This document shows, in pieces, positions 54,561 through 63,441 of a stretch of DNA of 64,000 bases. Each line of letters starts with the position of its first letter. The stretch's first letter is position 1. The notes below the pieces were generated by a model that worked only from the letters and a program-made list of their open reading frames with translations, did no database searches and was not told the origin of the DNA. Source of the stretch: an uncultured Paracoccaceae bacterium (GTDB lineage Bacteria; Pseudomonadota; Alphaproteobacteria; Rhodobacterales; Rhodobacteraceae); NCBI GenBank assembly GCA_947498645.1, contig CANMKS010000001.1, forward strand, positions 434,001-498,000, in the 5' to 3' direction. Made by a program: the position numbers and the translations under genes.

Positions 54561-57500
54561 CTATTCTGCCGGAACCAACTGCGGCCCGGCTTCAAATCGC
54601 TTCGCACGCCGCTCTCCCAGCATCAGCATCGCGGGGGTGACCAGCAAGGTCAGGACCGTGGCAAAAATCAACCCACCCGCAATCGCACTGGACAGTTCGG
54701 TCCACCATTGTGTGGACGGGGCACCATAGATGATTTCACGGGTGAAGAAGTTGATGTTCAGACCAATCACCATCGGCATCAGGCCCAGCGCGGTCGTGAC
54801 CGAGGTCAGCACAACAGGACGCAAGCGCTGCGCACCGGTGCGCAAGGCGGCCTCAAGCGAGGACAGCCCCTGCGCCTTGAGCTGGTTGAACGTGTCGATC
54901 AGCACGATGTTGTTGTTCACCACAATACCCGCCAAGGCGATCACACCAATGCCGCCCATCACCACACCAAAGGGCCGACCGGTGATCATCAGGCCCAGCA
55001 GAACACCCGCAATCGAAAAGATGATTGCGGACATGACGATAAAGGCCTGCCAGAAACTGTTGAACTGGGTCAAAAGGATCAGAAACATCAGCCCGATGGC
55101 CGATAGGAATGCGCCCACAAGAAAGGTCATCGCATCGGCCTGTTCTTCGGCCTCACCACCAAAGGCGACGCTGACACTGCCTGGCAGATCAAGCGTTTCG
55201 ATGGCGGCCTGCAAGGCGATGGTCTGATCATTGGCCAGCACGTCGCTTGTCACGTCGGCCGAGATCGTGATGACACGCGCCTGATCAATCCGGGTGATCA
55301 CACCGCTTTGCGGGGCCGGGCTGAAAGAGACGAAATTCGAAATCGGCACAAGACCCGCATTCGTGGGTACGCGCAGCGATTCCAGTTCGGCCAATGTGCG
55401 GTCTACGGCTGGGAAGCGGACAACAATATCAACCTCGCCATCGCCGTCTTCGGGGCGATAGTCGGCCACGACAATGCCACTGGTCAGCAGTTGCACCGCC
55501 TGCCCCAAAAGCGCGACGCTGGCCCCGCTGCGCGCGGCCTCCGAGCGGTCAACGGTGATCTGCCATTCCACACCGGGGTTCGGACAGGATTCGACCACAT
55601 CAATAAAGCCGCCCATCTGCTCCATCTTGGCGATGATGGTCCGCACGGCGGCTTCCTGTTCGGCCTGAATAGTGCCCAGAACCTCAAGATTGATCGGTTT
55701 ACCGCCACCGGGGCCGCCCGAATCCGTCTGCACCTGCACGTCAATGCCGGGGATTTCAGCCATGTCAGCACGGATATCCTCGGCAATTTGTGCCACCGGG
55801 CGGCGGGTATCCCATTCTGCCAGTTCCAGCTGCAACGACCCGATCACATCACCACCATTGTTAGAGCTGCCCGAGCGGGCATAGACGCTGGCGATTTCGT
55901 CGTAGTCAACCAAACGCGCCTCGACCTGACGGACCAGTGCGTCCTGCTCATAGACCGAGAAATTGTCCTTTGCCCGAACCTCGACCTGCGCATAATCGGG
56001 TTCGACATCAGGAAAGAACGTCAAACCATTGCCAAAGCTGCCATAAGCAACAAAAGAGGCCACGAGCGCCATCATGGCAAAACTCAATGTGGTCCAGGGG
56101 CGCAAGAGCGACCATTGCAGCACCCGCACGTAACCCCCCATAAACCCGGTCATATCGCGCGGATCACCCTTTTCAGCCGCATAAAGCTGCGCTTTCGCCT
56201 TGGCCGATTGTGCTTGGCGTTTGCCGATCAACCCACCCATGACGGGGATAAAGATCAGCGCCATGAACAGCGACGCAGCAAGCGTAAAGATGACCGTGAT
56301 CGGCAGGAACTTCATGAATTCGCCGACCACACCGGTCCAGAACAACAGCGGAAAGAACACGCAAAGCGTGGTCGCAGTCGAGGCGATAATCGGCCAGGCC
56401 ATACGTTTGGCTGCTTTGGCATAGGCCACCTTTGGTGCGTCGCCCTCGTGCAAATACCGGTCCGCAAGTTCGACCGTGACGATGGCACCATCCACCAGCA
56501 TCCCGACAACAAGGATCAGAGAAAACAGAACCACGATATTCATCGTGAAACCCATGAAATAGAGGCCCGCAACACCGGTCAGAAACGCGCCGGGAATAGC
56601 CAGCCCCACCAGCAGGGAAGAGCGCAGACCAAGCGCATAAACGACCACGATCATCACCAGAATGATGGCCGCAATCACATTGGCCTCAAGATCGCTGAGC
56701 ATTGATTGGACCTGCTCGCTTTCATCAAGGGTATAGCGGACCTGCACACTTTCAGGCCAATCGGCCTGTGCGCGTTCAATGACCGCTCGGACCTCATCCA
56801 CGGTCTCAATGATGTTTGCGCCCACACGTTTCTTGATTTCTAGGGCCAGTGCGGGCTGGCCGTCGATGCGGGCAAAGCCGGTGGGGTCTTTGAATGTGCG
56901 CCGGATCGTCGCCACATCGGCAAAGGTCACAACGGTCTGCCCGCGCACCAGAATGGGCAGTTCCATCACATCTTCAAGGTTCTCGATCAGGCCCGGCACC
57001 TTCAAGACAAGGCGACCCGCTTCGCTCTCAATCGCGCCGGCGGCAATCAACTGGTTGTTGCTGGTGATCGAGCCGATCAGCTCATCAAAGGAAATGTTGT
57101 AGGTCTCGAACACGGTTGGGTCGATTAGGACCTCCAACAGTTCGGTCCGCTTACCGCCGACATCGACCTCAAGCACACCGCTGAGCGATTCGATGTCGTC
57201 GCGCAGGTCTTCGGCCAGGGCATTCAGCGTGCGTTCCGGAACCGGGCCTGACAGGATGGCAGTCATGATCGGGAACAGGGCCGTGTTGATTTCCGTCACC
57301 GTGATGCTGGCATCCGAAGGCAATTCGCTTTCGGCCTTGTCCGCAGCCTCGCGAACCTTGTCCAATGCGGCATCGGAATCGAACCCCGGTTCAAACTCCA
57401 GTTGCACGCTGGCGTGGCCTTCGCTGGCCGTGGCCGTCATCGACTTCAATCCGGTGAGCGAAGCAAATTCAGCCTCCATCGGGCCAACAAGCACGTCCTC

Positions 57501-57680
57501 GGAATCCTCGGGCGAGATGCCATCAATCGAGGTGGAAACATAAGCCACCGGAATCGGGATTTCGGGGTTACTTTCCTTGGGGATAGCACTGTAGGACAGC
57601 GCGCCGATGGCCAGCAGGAAGAACAGAACCAATTGCACGACCTTGCTGCGGCTGAAGGCCGCATCGATCAGACCAATCAT
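54561..57680 (-). CDS. RND efflux permease (AcrB/HAE-1 superfamily)
   Basis: 1039 residues with the 12-helix, two-loop layout of RND pumps. Many hallmarks are intact, such as GMLVDGAIVTVEL in TM4 and the porter loop regions. In AcrB the proton relay is Asp407-Asp408 and Lys940; aligned here, Asp397 is kept, but the second Asp is Gly398 and the Lys position is Asn922 (VVNNNIVLID). It is therefore an atypical subgroup. It exports toxic compounds together with the adaptor encoded upstream, its start overlapping the adaptor stop by 4 nt. No outer-membrane factor gene is adjacent. Confidence 0.9.
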   Translation of the reverse strand: MIGLIDAAFSRSKVVQLVLFFLLAIGALSYSAIPKESNPEIPIPVAYVSTSIDGISPEDSEDVLVGPMEAEFASLTGLKSMTATASEGHASVQLEFEPGFDSDAALDKVREAADKAESELPSDASITVTEINTALFPIMTAILSGPVPERTLNALAEDLRDDIESLSGVLEVDVGGKRTELLEVLIDPTVFETYNISFDELIGSITSNNQLIAAGAIESEAGRLVLKVPGLIENLEDVMELPILVRGQTVVTFADVATIRRTFKDPTGFARIDGQPALALEIKKRVGANIIETVDEVRAVIERAQADWPESVQVRYTLDESEQVQSMLSDLEANVIAAIILVMIVVVYALGLRSSLLVGLAIPGAFLTGVAGLYFMGFTMNIVVLFSLILVVGMLVDGAIVTVELADRYLHEGDAPKVAYAKAAKRMAWPIIASTATTLCVFFPLLFWTGVVGEFMKFLPITVIFTLAASLFMALIFIPVMGGLIGKRQAQSAKAKAQLYAAEKGDPRDMTGFMGGYVRVLQWSLLRPWTTLSFAMMALVASFVAYGSFGNGLTFFPDVEPDYAQVEVRAKDNFSVYEQDALVRQVEARLVDYDEIASVYARSGSSNNGGDVIGSLQLELAEWDTRRPVAQIAEDIRADMAEIPGIDVQVQTDSGGPGGGKPINLEVLGTIQAEQEAAVRTIIAKMEQMGGFIDVVESCPNPGVEWQITVDRSEAARSGASVALLGQAVQLLTSGIVVADYRPEDGDGEVDIVVRFPAVDRTLAELESLRVPTNAGLVPISNFVSFSPAPQSGVITRIDQARVITISADVTSDVLANDQTIALQAAIETLDLPGSVSVAFGGEAEEQADAMTFLVGAFLSAIGLMFLILLTQFNSFWQAFIVMSAIIFSIAGVLLGLMITGRPFGVVMGGIGVIALAGIVVNNNIVLIDTFNQLKAQGLSSLEAALRTGAQRLRPVVLTSVTTALGLMPMVIGLNINFFTREIIYGAPSTQWWTELSSAIAGGLIFATVLTLLVTPAMLMLGERRAKRFEAGPQLVPAE

Positions 57681-58822
57681 TGTGACACTCCCGCAGTTTG
57701 CGATGCCTCCACCAGGCGTGGTTCAACCACATCACCGGCACCGACAAAGCCCTGACCGACGGTGATGATATCTGCCTCTTCCGGCAGGCCGGTAACCCAG
57801 ACACCATCCGTTTGGGCGCGCACGATCGACACCGGGGCAAAGGCCACGGTGTTGTCGCTCTCAACGGTTTTGATGCCAAGCGCACCATCTGTGCCCAGCG
57901 ACAGGATCGCGGGCGAGATAAAATGCCCCCGCGCCATGCCCGTTGGCAGGACGATGCGCGCGCTCAGACCCGCAGGCATCACGCTGTCAGGATTATCGAC
58001 CGTGACCTCAACGCGAAACGTCCGGGTTTGCTGATCAGCATTGGCCCCAATGAAGCTCACCGCGCCATTGCGTTCTTCGCCCGTGATAAACTGCACTTGG
58101 GCCATCTGTCCGATATCAATGCGGGACAGTGCCTGCTGCGGCACCTGAATAACCACGGTCAACGGATCATTGTCCAGAACTTCGGCTACAACGTCACCCG
58201 CATCAACAAATTCACCCTCATCAAGGGTCATATCGTTGAGGCGCCCTGCGAATGGGGCACGCACGATGGTATTGTCCAGCTGTTGCTCTGCCGCCGAAAC
58301 AGCAGCATCGGCCGCGGCTTTCGCGGCGCGTGATTGGCTCACGCGGTCTTCGGTTGCTATGCCGCGTGCCTGCAAGGCAAGGGCATTGTTCAGATCACGG
58401 GTCGCCTGTTCTTGCTGTGCCAGGGCCTGTGTCAACTGGGCCTGGATCGTTTCTGCGTCGATGCGGCCAATCTCCTGGCCAGCCGTCACCAGATCACCAC
58501 GGGCCACGAGGACGGATTTGACCTGCCCGGTGGCTTCGGCCTGAATACCGCTGGCGCGGTCCGGTTCTGATTGGCCTTCGGCGCTTAGCACCAAGGGCAC
58601 ATCCTTGGCTTGCGACGGCAAAACGGCAACCGCAATTGCGCGCTTGGGCGGTGCCTCTGGTGCTGTGACCTCGGCATCAGCGGTGGGAATGATGTACCCG
58701 CTGCCCATCCAGCCGACCAGTATCAGGGCCAGCAAAACCGCAAGCCATTTTGAGCGCCCAGCGCCCTTGTCATTTTGAAATGTCAGTTTCCCCGTCAAAT
58801 TCGGGGCTGTATCAGATGCCAT
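57677..58822 (-). CDS. RND efflux periplasmic adaptor (membrane fusion protein)
   Basis: 381 residues. N-terminal membrane anchor at about 25-47 (LAVLLALILVGWMGSGYI), then a lipoyl domain split by an alpha-helical hairpin (EIGRIDAETIQAQLTQALAQ), and the beta-barrel RAPFAGRLNDMTLDEGEFV segment of AcrA-type proteins. It bridges the pump with an outer-membrane channel. It is the first gene of the pair; the permease overlaps it by 4 nt. Confidence 0.92.
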   Translation of the reverse strand: MASDTAPNLTGKLTFQNDKGAGRSKWLAVLLALILVGWMGSGYIIPTADAEVTAPEAPPKRAIAVAVLPSQAKDVPLVLSAEGQSEPDRASGIQAEATGQVKSVLVARGDLVTAGQEIGRIDAETIQAQLTQALAQQEQATRDLNNALALQARGIATEDRVSQSRAAKAAADAAVSAAEQQLDNTIVRAPFAGRLNDMTLDEGEFVDAGDVVAEVLDNDPLTVVIQVPQQALSRIDIGQMAQVQFITGEERNGAVSFIGANADQQTRTFRVEVTVDNPDSVMPAGLSARIVLPTGMARGHFISPAILSLGTDGALGIKTVESDNTVAFAPVSIVRAQTDGVWVTGLPEEADIITVGQGFVGAGDVVEPRLVEASQTAGVSQ

Positions 58823-58998
58823 TGGCTTATCCCTCGATCGTCATCGCGGAGACACGCCGGTCAAATCCGCAGACAGAATTCAATGAGAGATAGTTATGGT
58901 CAGTTTGTCGCAGTTACCAGAGAGCAGGCCAGAATAAGTCGACAAATAGATGAGGATCACAGCCAGATAACGGCGGCGATCCTCTTTCTGCGCCCTGC

Positions 58999-59679
58999 TT
59001 AGCCCGCGTCAGGCAAGGTAAATTCCACCCGGCGGTTCTGGGCGCGACCGTCGGGGTTGTCGGCGCCATCCTCGGTCAGGTTGGGTGCAATCGGATCGTT
59101 TTCACCAACGCCACGCGCGGTCACGACGTCGGCCGACAAATCGGTATTGGCAACCAGCCAATCGCGCACCGCGTCCGCACGCCGCTGCCCCAGGGCTTCG
59201 TTATAGGCTTCATCACCGATGGCATCGGTATGGCCCGTGATCTCAATGGCGGTCACACCGTCCAGCTTGTCAGCCACGCCGCGCAATGTCTCAAGTGCGC
59301 TGGCTTCCAGTGAAGCATCGCCAAAGCTGAACAGCACATCCGAGAGCATGACCATTGCATCAACATCACCGTCTTCATTGGTCGAGACTTCCAGATTGGG
59401 GTCTGAGGCGGCGATTTCTTCCAGGTTGGGCACCTCTTCTGCCATCACCTCATCGGCCGTTGTCTCATCTTCCACCATCTCCTCTTCCATGGCATCTCCC
59501 GCGATGGTTTCCTCTGCCATAGTGTCCTCGGCCGTGGCACCTTCGGTCATCGTGTCCTCGGCCATCTCTTCGATCAGTTCTTCGGTCATGGGCTCCGCAT
59601 CAGAGGTGTCTTGCTGGGCAAAGGCCGGGCCTGAGGCGGCGGCAAGAAAGCAAAGCAGGGTCAAGGTTGATGTGCGCAT
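58999..59679 (-). CDS. OmpA-family protein with acidic repeat linker
   Basis: 226 residues. Signal peptide (MRTSTLTLLCFLAAASGPAF, cleavage after AFA), then a strongly acidic region at about 22-85 made of repeated EDTMAEET / EEMVEDE-like units rich in Glu, Met and Thr. The OmpA-like domain is at about 105-226: TAIEITGHTDAIGDEAYNEA, GQRRADAVRDWL, and NRRVEFTLP at the end. It binds peptidoglycan in the periplasm. The acidic linker probably acts as a spacer. Stands alone between the RND operon and the second rhodanese gene. Confidence 0.87.
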   Translation of the reverse strand: MRTSTLTLLCFLAAASGPAFAQQDTSDAEPMTEELIEEMAEDTMTEGATAEDTMAEETIAGDAMEEEMVEDETTADEVMAEEVPNLEEIAASDPNLEVSTNEDGDVDAMVMLSDVLFSFGDASLEASALETLRGVADKLDGVTAIEITGHTDAIGDEAYNEALGQRRADAVRDWLVANTDLSADVVTARGVGENDPIAPNLTEDGADNPDGRAQNRRVEFTLPDAG

Positions 59680-59838
59680 TTTGGGGTCTCCGTCATTAAA
59701 TCTGTGTTGCGCCCAGCTATGCCAATTGCCCGCTCGCAGTAAAATGAACCCTCATCATATCGGCGTCAGGAATTGTTGCAGTCCATTCTGGACATTCCAC
59801 CACCCGCTATGCCCAAAATGATGCCGAAGGAGACGCCC

Positions 59839-60240
59839 ATGCCCAAGCTCACCACATCTGCCGCCGCCCTCGTCGCCGCAGCGCGCGCGAAAATCGAGGA
59901 GGTGGACACCGCAGACGCCATTGCGATGCTGGATGATCCGCGCGTCACCTTCGTGGACCTACGCGATATCCGCGAGCGGCAGCGCAGTGGCGCGATTCCC
60001 GGCAGCTTTCATTGCCCGCGCGGCATGGCGGAATTCTGGGTTGATCCGGAAAGCCCCTATTTCAAAGACATCTTTGGCGAGGACCGCAGGTTCATCTTTC
60101 ACTGCGCCTCGGGCTGGCGGTCCGCGTTGACGGTCGCAACGCTGAACAACATGGGCTTTCCGGCAGCGCACCTCAAGGACGGCTTTGGCAGCTGGGCCAA
60201 GGCAGGCGGGCCCATCGACAGCCCCGATAAATCCTCCTAA
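59839..60240 (+). CDS. Single-domain rhodanese-like sulfurtransferase
   Basis: 133 residues. Rhodanese fold with TFVDLRDIRERQRSGAIPGS, and the orthodox active-site loop FHCASGWRSALT with Cys89 and Arg (CASGWR). It should transfer sulfane sulfur; its acceptor is unknown. The ATG at 59839 follows AAGGAGA; two upstream ATGs (59811 and 59773 region) are less likely. It resembles the protein at 2841, whose loop ends in Gln. The 5-oxoprolinase operon starts 9 bp downstream, so it may be its first gene. Confidence 0.85.
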   Translation: MPKLTTSAAALVAAARAKIEEVDTADAIAMLDDPRVTFVDLRDIRERQRSGAIPGSFHCPRGMAEFWVDPESPYFKDIFGEDRRFIFHCASGWRSALTVATLNNMGFPAAHLKDGFGSWAKAGGPIDSPDKSS

Positions 60241-60249
60241 ACCGCGCTG

Positions 60250-60984
60250 ATGACCGATACCCTGCAAGACCCGGAGATTTGCCCACTTGGCGTGGACGGG
60301 GTGCTTGTGCGCTTCGCCCAAAGCCTCAGCGATACCGCCAACGCACGCGCCCTGAACTTTCGCGACCAGGCCGAGGCGGCGGCCATCACCGGAGTGACAG
60401 AGGTTGCATCGTCGCTGGTATCGGTGCGCATCGGTTTCGATCCATCAGCAACCGACCGGAAAACCGTCACAGCGGCCATTCGCCTGTTGCTATCGGAACC
60501 ATCATCGGGCGACGCCACGGCCCGGCGGCTTTGGCACATTCCGGCCTGCTTCAGCGCCGATCACGCCCCGCAACTGACCGAAGCCGCCGAATTGGCGGGA
60601 TGTAGGGTGGACGACGCGATCACACAAATCACCAGCCAACAGGTCCGGGTGATAGCCATCGGGTTTGCACCGGGACAGCCTTACCTTGGGTTGCTGCCTG
60701 AGCATTGGAACATTCCGCGCCAATCCGCGCTGACCGACATGCTGCCCCGCGGCGCGCTGATCTGTGCGGTGCGTCAGTTGATCATCTGGGCGGCAGAGGC
60801 CCCCACCGGCTGGCGGCACATCGGGCAAACGGCGTTCCGGGTCTACCTGCCCGACACCGACCGGCCCTTTGCCTTCCAGCCGGGGGATGCGGTGCAATTC
60901 GCTGCTGTCTCAGACACCGATTTCGCTGCAATCCGCAACGACCCCGCAACCAACGGCGGTGCCAGATGCGAGGTGTTGCGCTGA
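60250..60984 (+). CDS. pxpB: 5-oxoprolinase subunit PxpB
   Basis: 244 residues, the KipI/allophanate-hydrolase subunit 1 type domain. Characteristic blocks are VRVIAIGFAPGQPYLGLLP and IGQTAFRVYLPDTDRPFAFQ followed by PGDAVQFAAV. Together with PxpC and PxpA it forms the ATP-dependent prokaryotic 5-oxoprolinase, which turns pyroglutamate into glutamate. Its stop overlaps the pxpC start by one nucleotide (TGATG). Confidence 0.92.
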   Translation: MTDTLQDPEICPLGVDGVLVRFAQSLSDTANARALNFRDQAEAAAITGVTEVASSLVSVRIGFDPSATDRKTVTAAIRLLLSEPSSGDATARRLWHIPACFSADHAPQLTEAAELAGCRVDDAITQITSQQVRVIAIGFAPGQPYLGLLPEHWNIPRQSALTDMLPRGALICAVRQLIIWAAEAPTGWRHIGQTAFRVYLPDTDRPFAFQPGDAVQFAAVSDTDFAAIRNDPATNGGARCEVLR

Positions 60985-62003
60985 TGCCCGGCCTGACACT
61001 GCACAAAGCCGGACCGGGGCTGACGGTCCAAGACCTCGGCAGGCCGGGTTGGAAGGCGCAGGGGTTGTCCACAGGAGGCGCCGCCGACCCGCTGGCCGTG
61101 CTGGAGGCCGCAGCACTGCTTGGGACAGCGCCCAATCACGCCGTGATCGAGATGATGGGCTTTGGCGGGACGTTCTCGGTGAGCGAGGGCACATATTTTG
61201 CACTGACCGGGGCGGTCATGCAGGCGGATATCGACGGCGTGGCAGTTCCCCATAACACCACGCATTTCCTGCCCGCCGGGGCAAAGCTGACAATCGGCGG
61301 TGTGTCCAAGGGTGTTTATGGCTACCTCGCCTTAGCCGGCGGGATCACCACGACACCAATCATGGACAGCCGAGCAACGCATCTAACAGCCGGGATTGGC
61401 AAACTGCTTGCCGCCGGGGACACGCTGCCCATCGGCGCGGACCCAGCCCGGATGCCCGTACCAGTCAACTTGCCCACCGACGACAGGTTCTCCGGCGGCG
61501 TCTTGCGGGTGATGCCCGGCCCGCAAACCAGTTCCTTTTCGGATCAGACGCTTGCAGCATTTGCCGAAACCACGTTCCGGCGCAATCCAAGGGGCAACAG
61601 GCAAGGGATCAGGCTCGACTACGACGGAAAAGGGTTCGGCACGCAGGGTGGTCTTACGCTTGTCTCAGACCTGATTGTGCCCGGTGATATCCAGATGACC
61701 GGCGACGGCGTGCCCTATATCCTGCTGGCCGAGTGCCAGACCATCGGCGGATACCCACGGATCGGCAGCGTCGTCCCTGCGGACCTGCCCAAAGTGGCGC
61801 AGGCGGCCCCCGGCACAGCGTTCCGCTTCCGGTTCCTGAGCGTGGCAGAGGCCGACGCCACTGCCACCAACCAAGCCGCCCAATTGCACCAGCTTAAGGA
61901 GCGTTGCGCGCCAGTCCTGCGCGACCCCCATGACATTGCCGACCTGCTTGGGTACCAATTGATCAGCGGCGCAACCCGTGGCGACGATCTTGAGAGGCCC
62001 TGA
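60984..62003 (+). CDS. pxpC: 5-oxoprolinase subunit PxpC
   Basis: 339 residues, biotin-dependent-carboxyltransferase-like (KipA/AHS2) fold. It begins MPGLTLHKAGPGLTVQDLGR and continues PGWKAQGLSTGGAADPLAV, then VMPGPQTSSFSDQTLAAF and VPGDIQMTGDGVPYILLAEC, all typical of PxpC. It works with PxpB and PxpA. Its stop TGA is immediately followed by the pxpA ATG. Confidence 0.93.
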   Translation: MPGLTLHKAGPGLTVQDLGRPGWKAQGLSTGGAADPLAVLEAAALLGTAPNHAVIEMMGFGGTFSVSEGTYFALTGAVMQADIDGVAVPHNTTHFLPAGAKLTIGGVSKGVYGYLALAGGITTTPIMDSRATHLTAGIGKLLAAGDTLPIGADPARMPVPVNLPTDDRFSGGVLRVMPGPQTSSFSDQTLAAFAETTFRRNPRGNRQGIRLDYDGKGFGTQGGLTLVSDLIVPGDIQMTGDGVPYILLAECQTIGGYPRIGSVVPADLPKVAQAAPGTAFRFRFLSVAEADATATNQAAQLHQLKERCAPVLRDPHDIADLLGYQLISGATRGDDLERP

Positions 62004-62762
62004 ATGACACAGCACGTAGACCTGAACGCAGATATGGGCGAAGGATTCGGGCCCTGGACCATGGGCGATGATGCCGCCCTGCTGGATATCGTGAGCTCCG
62101 CCAATATCGCCTGCGGCTTTCACGCAGGCGACCCCGATGTGATGGCACAAACGATGCAACAGGCGGTGGCCAAGGGCGTCGGGATCGGTGCGCATCCCGG
62201 CTTTGCCGATCTCAAGGGGTTCGGGCGGCGCAAGCTGCCGCTGCCACATGATGAAATCGCCAATGCTGTTGCCTATCAACTGGGGGCCGCACAGGCGATG
62301 GCCAAACGGGCAGGCGGGCGCGTGCGGCACCTTAAACTGCACGGGGCATTGTCCAACATGGCGTCGGTCGATCACGCCCTGGCGCGGGCCTGCTATCAGG
62401 CGGCGCTGGAGGTGGATCCCGACATCATTATCATGGTGCTGGCCGCGACCGCCATGGAAGAGGTCACGCGCGAGCTGGGCTGCAATTGGGCGGGCGAGAT
62501 TTTCGCCGACCGCGCCTATAATGAAGACGCCACACTGGTGGACCGCAGCTTACCGGGGGCGGTGCTGCATGACTCCGAAACCGCTGCACCGCGCATTCTT
62601 GAAATGCTCAAAGCAGGGGCGATCATCGCCAAGAACGGCACGCATATCCCCTGCCAGATTGACACGATTTGTTTACATGGCGACACGCCGGGTGCCGTTG
62701 CGCTGGCGCGCGGCCTGCGCGATCATCTGACCAAAGCTGGCGTGCAGATCGCCCAATTCTGA
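62004..62762 (+). CDS. pxpA: 5-oxoprolinase subunit PxpA (LamB/YcsF family)
   Basis: 252 residues. The family signature DLNADMGEGFGPW at 5-17, SSANIACGFHAGDPDVM and IGAHPGFADLKGFGRR are all present, as is ICLHGDTPGAVALA near the end. PxpA is the catalytic subunit that opens the pyroglutamate ring with ATP. Gene order pxpB-pxpC-pxpA, with near-zero gaps, is a common form of the operon. Confidence 0.94.
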   Translation: MTQHVDLNADMGEGFGPWTMGDDAALLDIVSSANIACGFHAGDPDVMAQTMQQAVAKGVGIGAHPGFADLKGFGRRKLPLPHDEIANAVAYQLGAAQAMAKRAGGRVRHLKLHGALSNMASVDHALARACYQAALEVDPDIIIMVLAATAMEEVTRELGCNWAGEIFADRAYNEDATLVDRSLPGAVLHDSETAAPRILEMLKAGAIIAKNGTHIPCQIDTICLHGDTPGAVALARGLRDHLTKAGVQIAQF

Positions 62763-62771
62763 AGGTGTCCC

Positions 62772-63440
62772 ATGGAACTGAACGCAGACTTCACGCAGCG
62801 CGCCCTCGTCCATTCTGAAAGCCTTGACTGGATCGCGTCACCCATGCCCGGCGTTGACCGGCGGATGCTGGACCGGATCGGGGATGAGGTCGCGCGCGCC
62901 ACGTCCATTGTGCGCTACGCACCGGGCAGCAAATTCTCGGCGCATACACATACGGGTGGGGAAGAATTTATCGTACTCGACGGCGTTTTTCAGGATGAAC
63001 ACGGCGATTATCCAGCAGGCACCTACGTGCGCAATCCGCCCACCACATCGCATACACCGGGTGCCACAGATGGCTGCACGATCTTTGTCAAACTCTGGCA
63101 ATTCGACCCCGACGACCGGACACAGTTTCGCATGGAAATGGATGACGGGCTGACAGATATCGCTGACGGTATCCGTGCCAAAACCTTGCATGAAGATGCA
63201 CAAGAGCAGGTGCGCTTTGTTTCGCTGGCACCGGGGGCTGCGTTGAATGAAACACCCCAAGGCGGGGCCGAGCTATTGATGATTGCGGGCAGCGGCACGG
63301 AAGGCCCCGACAGTTTGGTGAAAGGCACATGGCTGCGCCTGCCCGAAGGGTCACCGCTCAATCTGACCTCCGGCGATGATGGCGCACAAGTCTGGATCAA
63401 GACGGGGCATCTGCCCTTTGCAAAGGCACCCGCCACCTGA
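62772..63440 (+). CDS. Two-cupin ChrR-like domain protein
   Basis: 222 residues. The first cupin (about 45-110) has the metal-binding pattern [16 protein letters not shown] and later PTTSHTPG; a second, degenerate cupin follows (about 140-215). The domain is like the C-terminal one of ChrR-type anti-sigma factors, but the N-terminal zinc-binding anti-sigma region is absent, so it is probably an enzyme or sensor domain. It lies 9 bp after pxpA and seems part of the operon, yet its role in oxoproline use is unknown. Confidence 0.75.
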   Translation: MELNADFTQRALVHSESLDWIASPMPGVDRRMLDRIGDEVARATSIVRYAPGSKFSAHTHTGGEEFIVLDGVFQDEHGDYPAGTYVRNPPTTSHTPGATDGCTIFVKLWQFDPDDRTQFRMEMDDGLTDIADGIRAKTLHEDAQEQVRFVSLAPGAALNETPQGGAELLMIAGSGTEGPDSLVKGTWLRLPEGSPLNLTSGDDGAQVWIKTGHLPFAKAPAT

Positions 63441-63441
63441 A

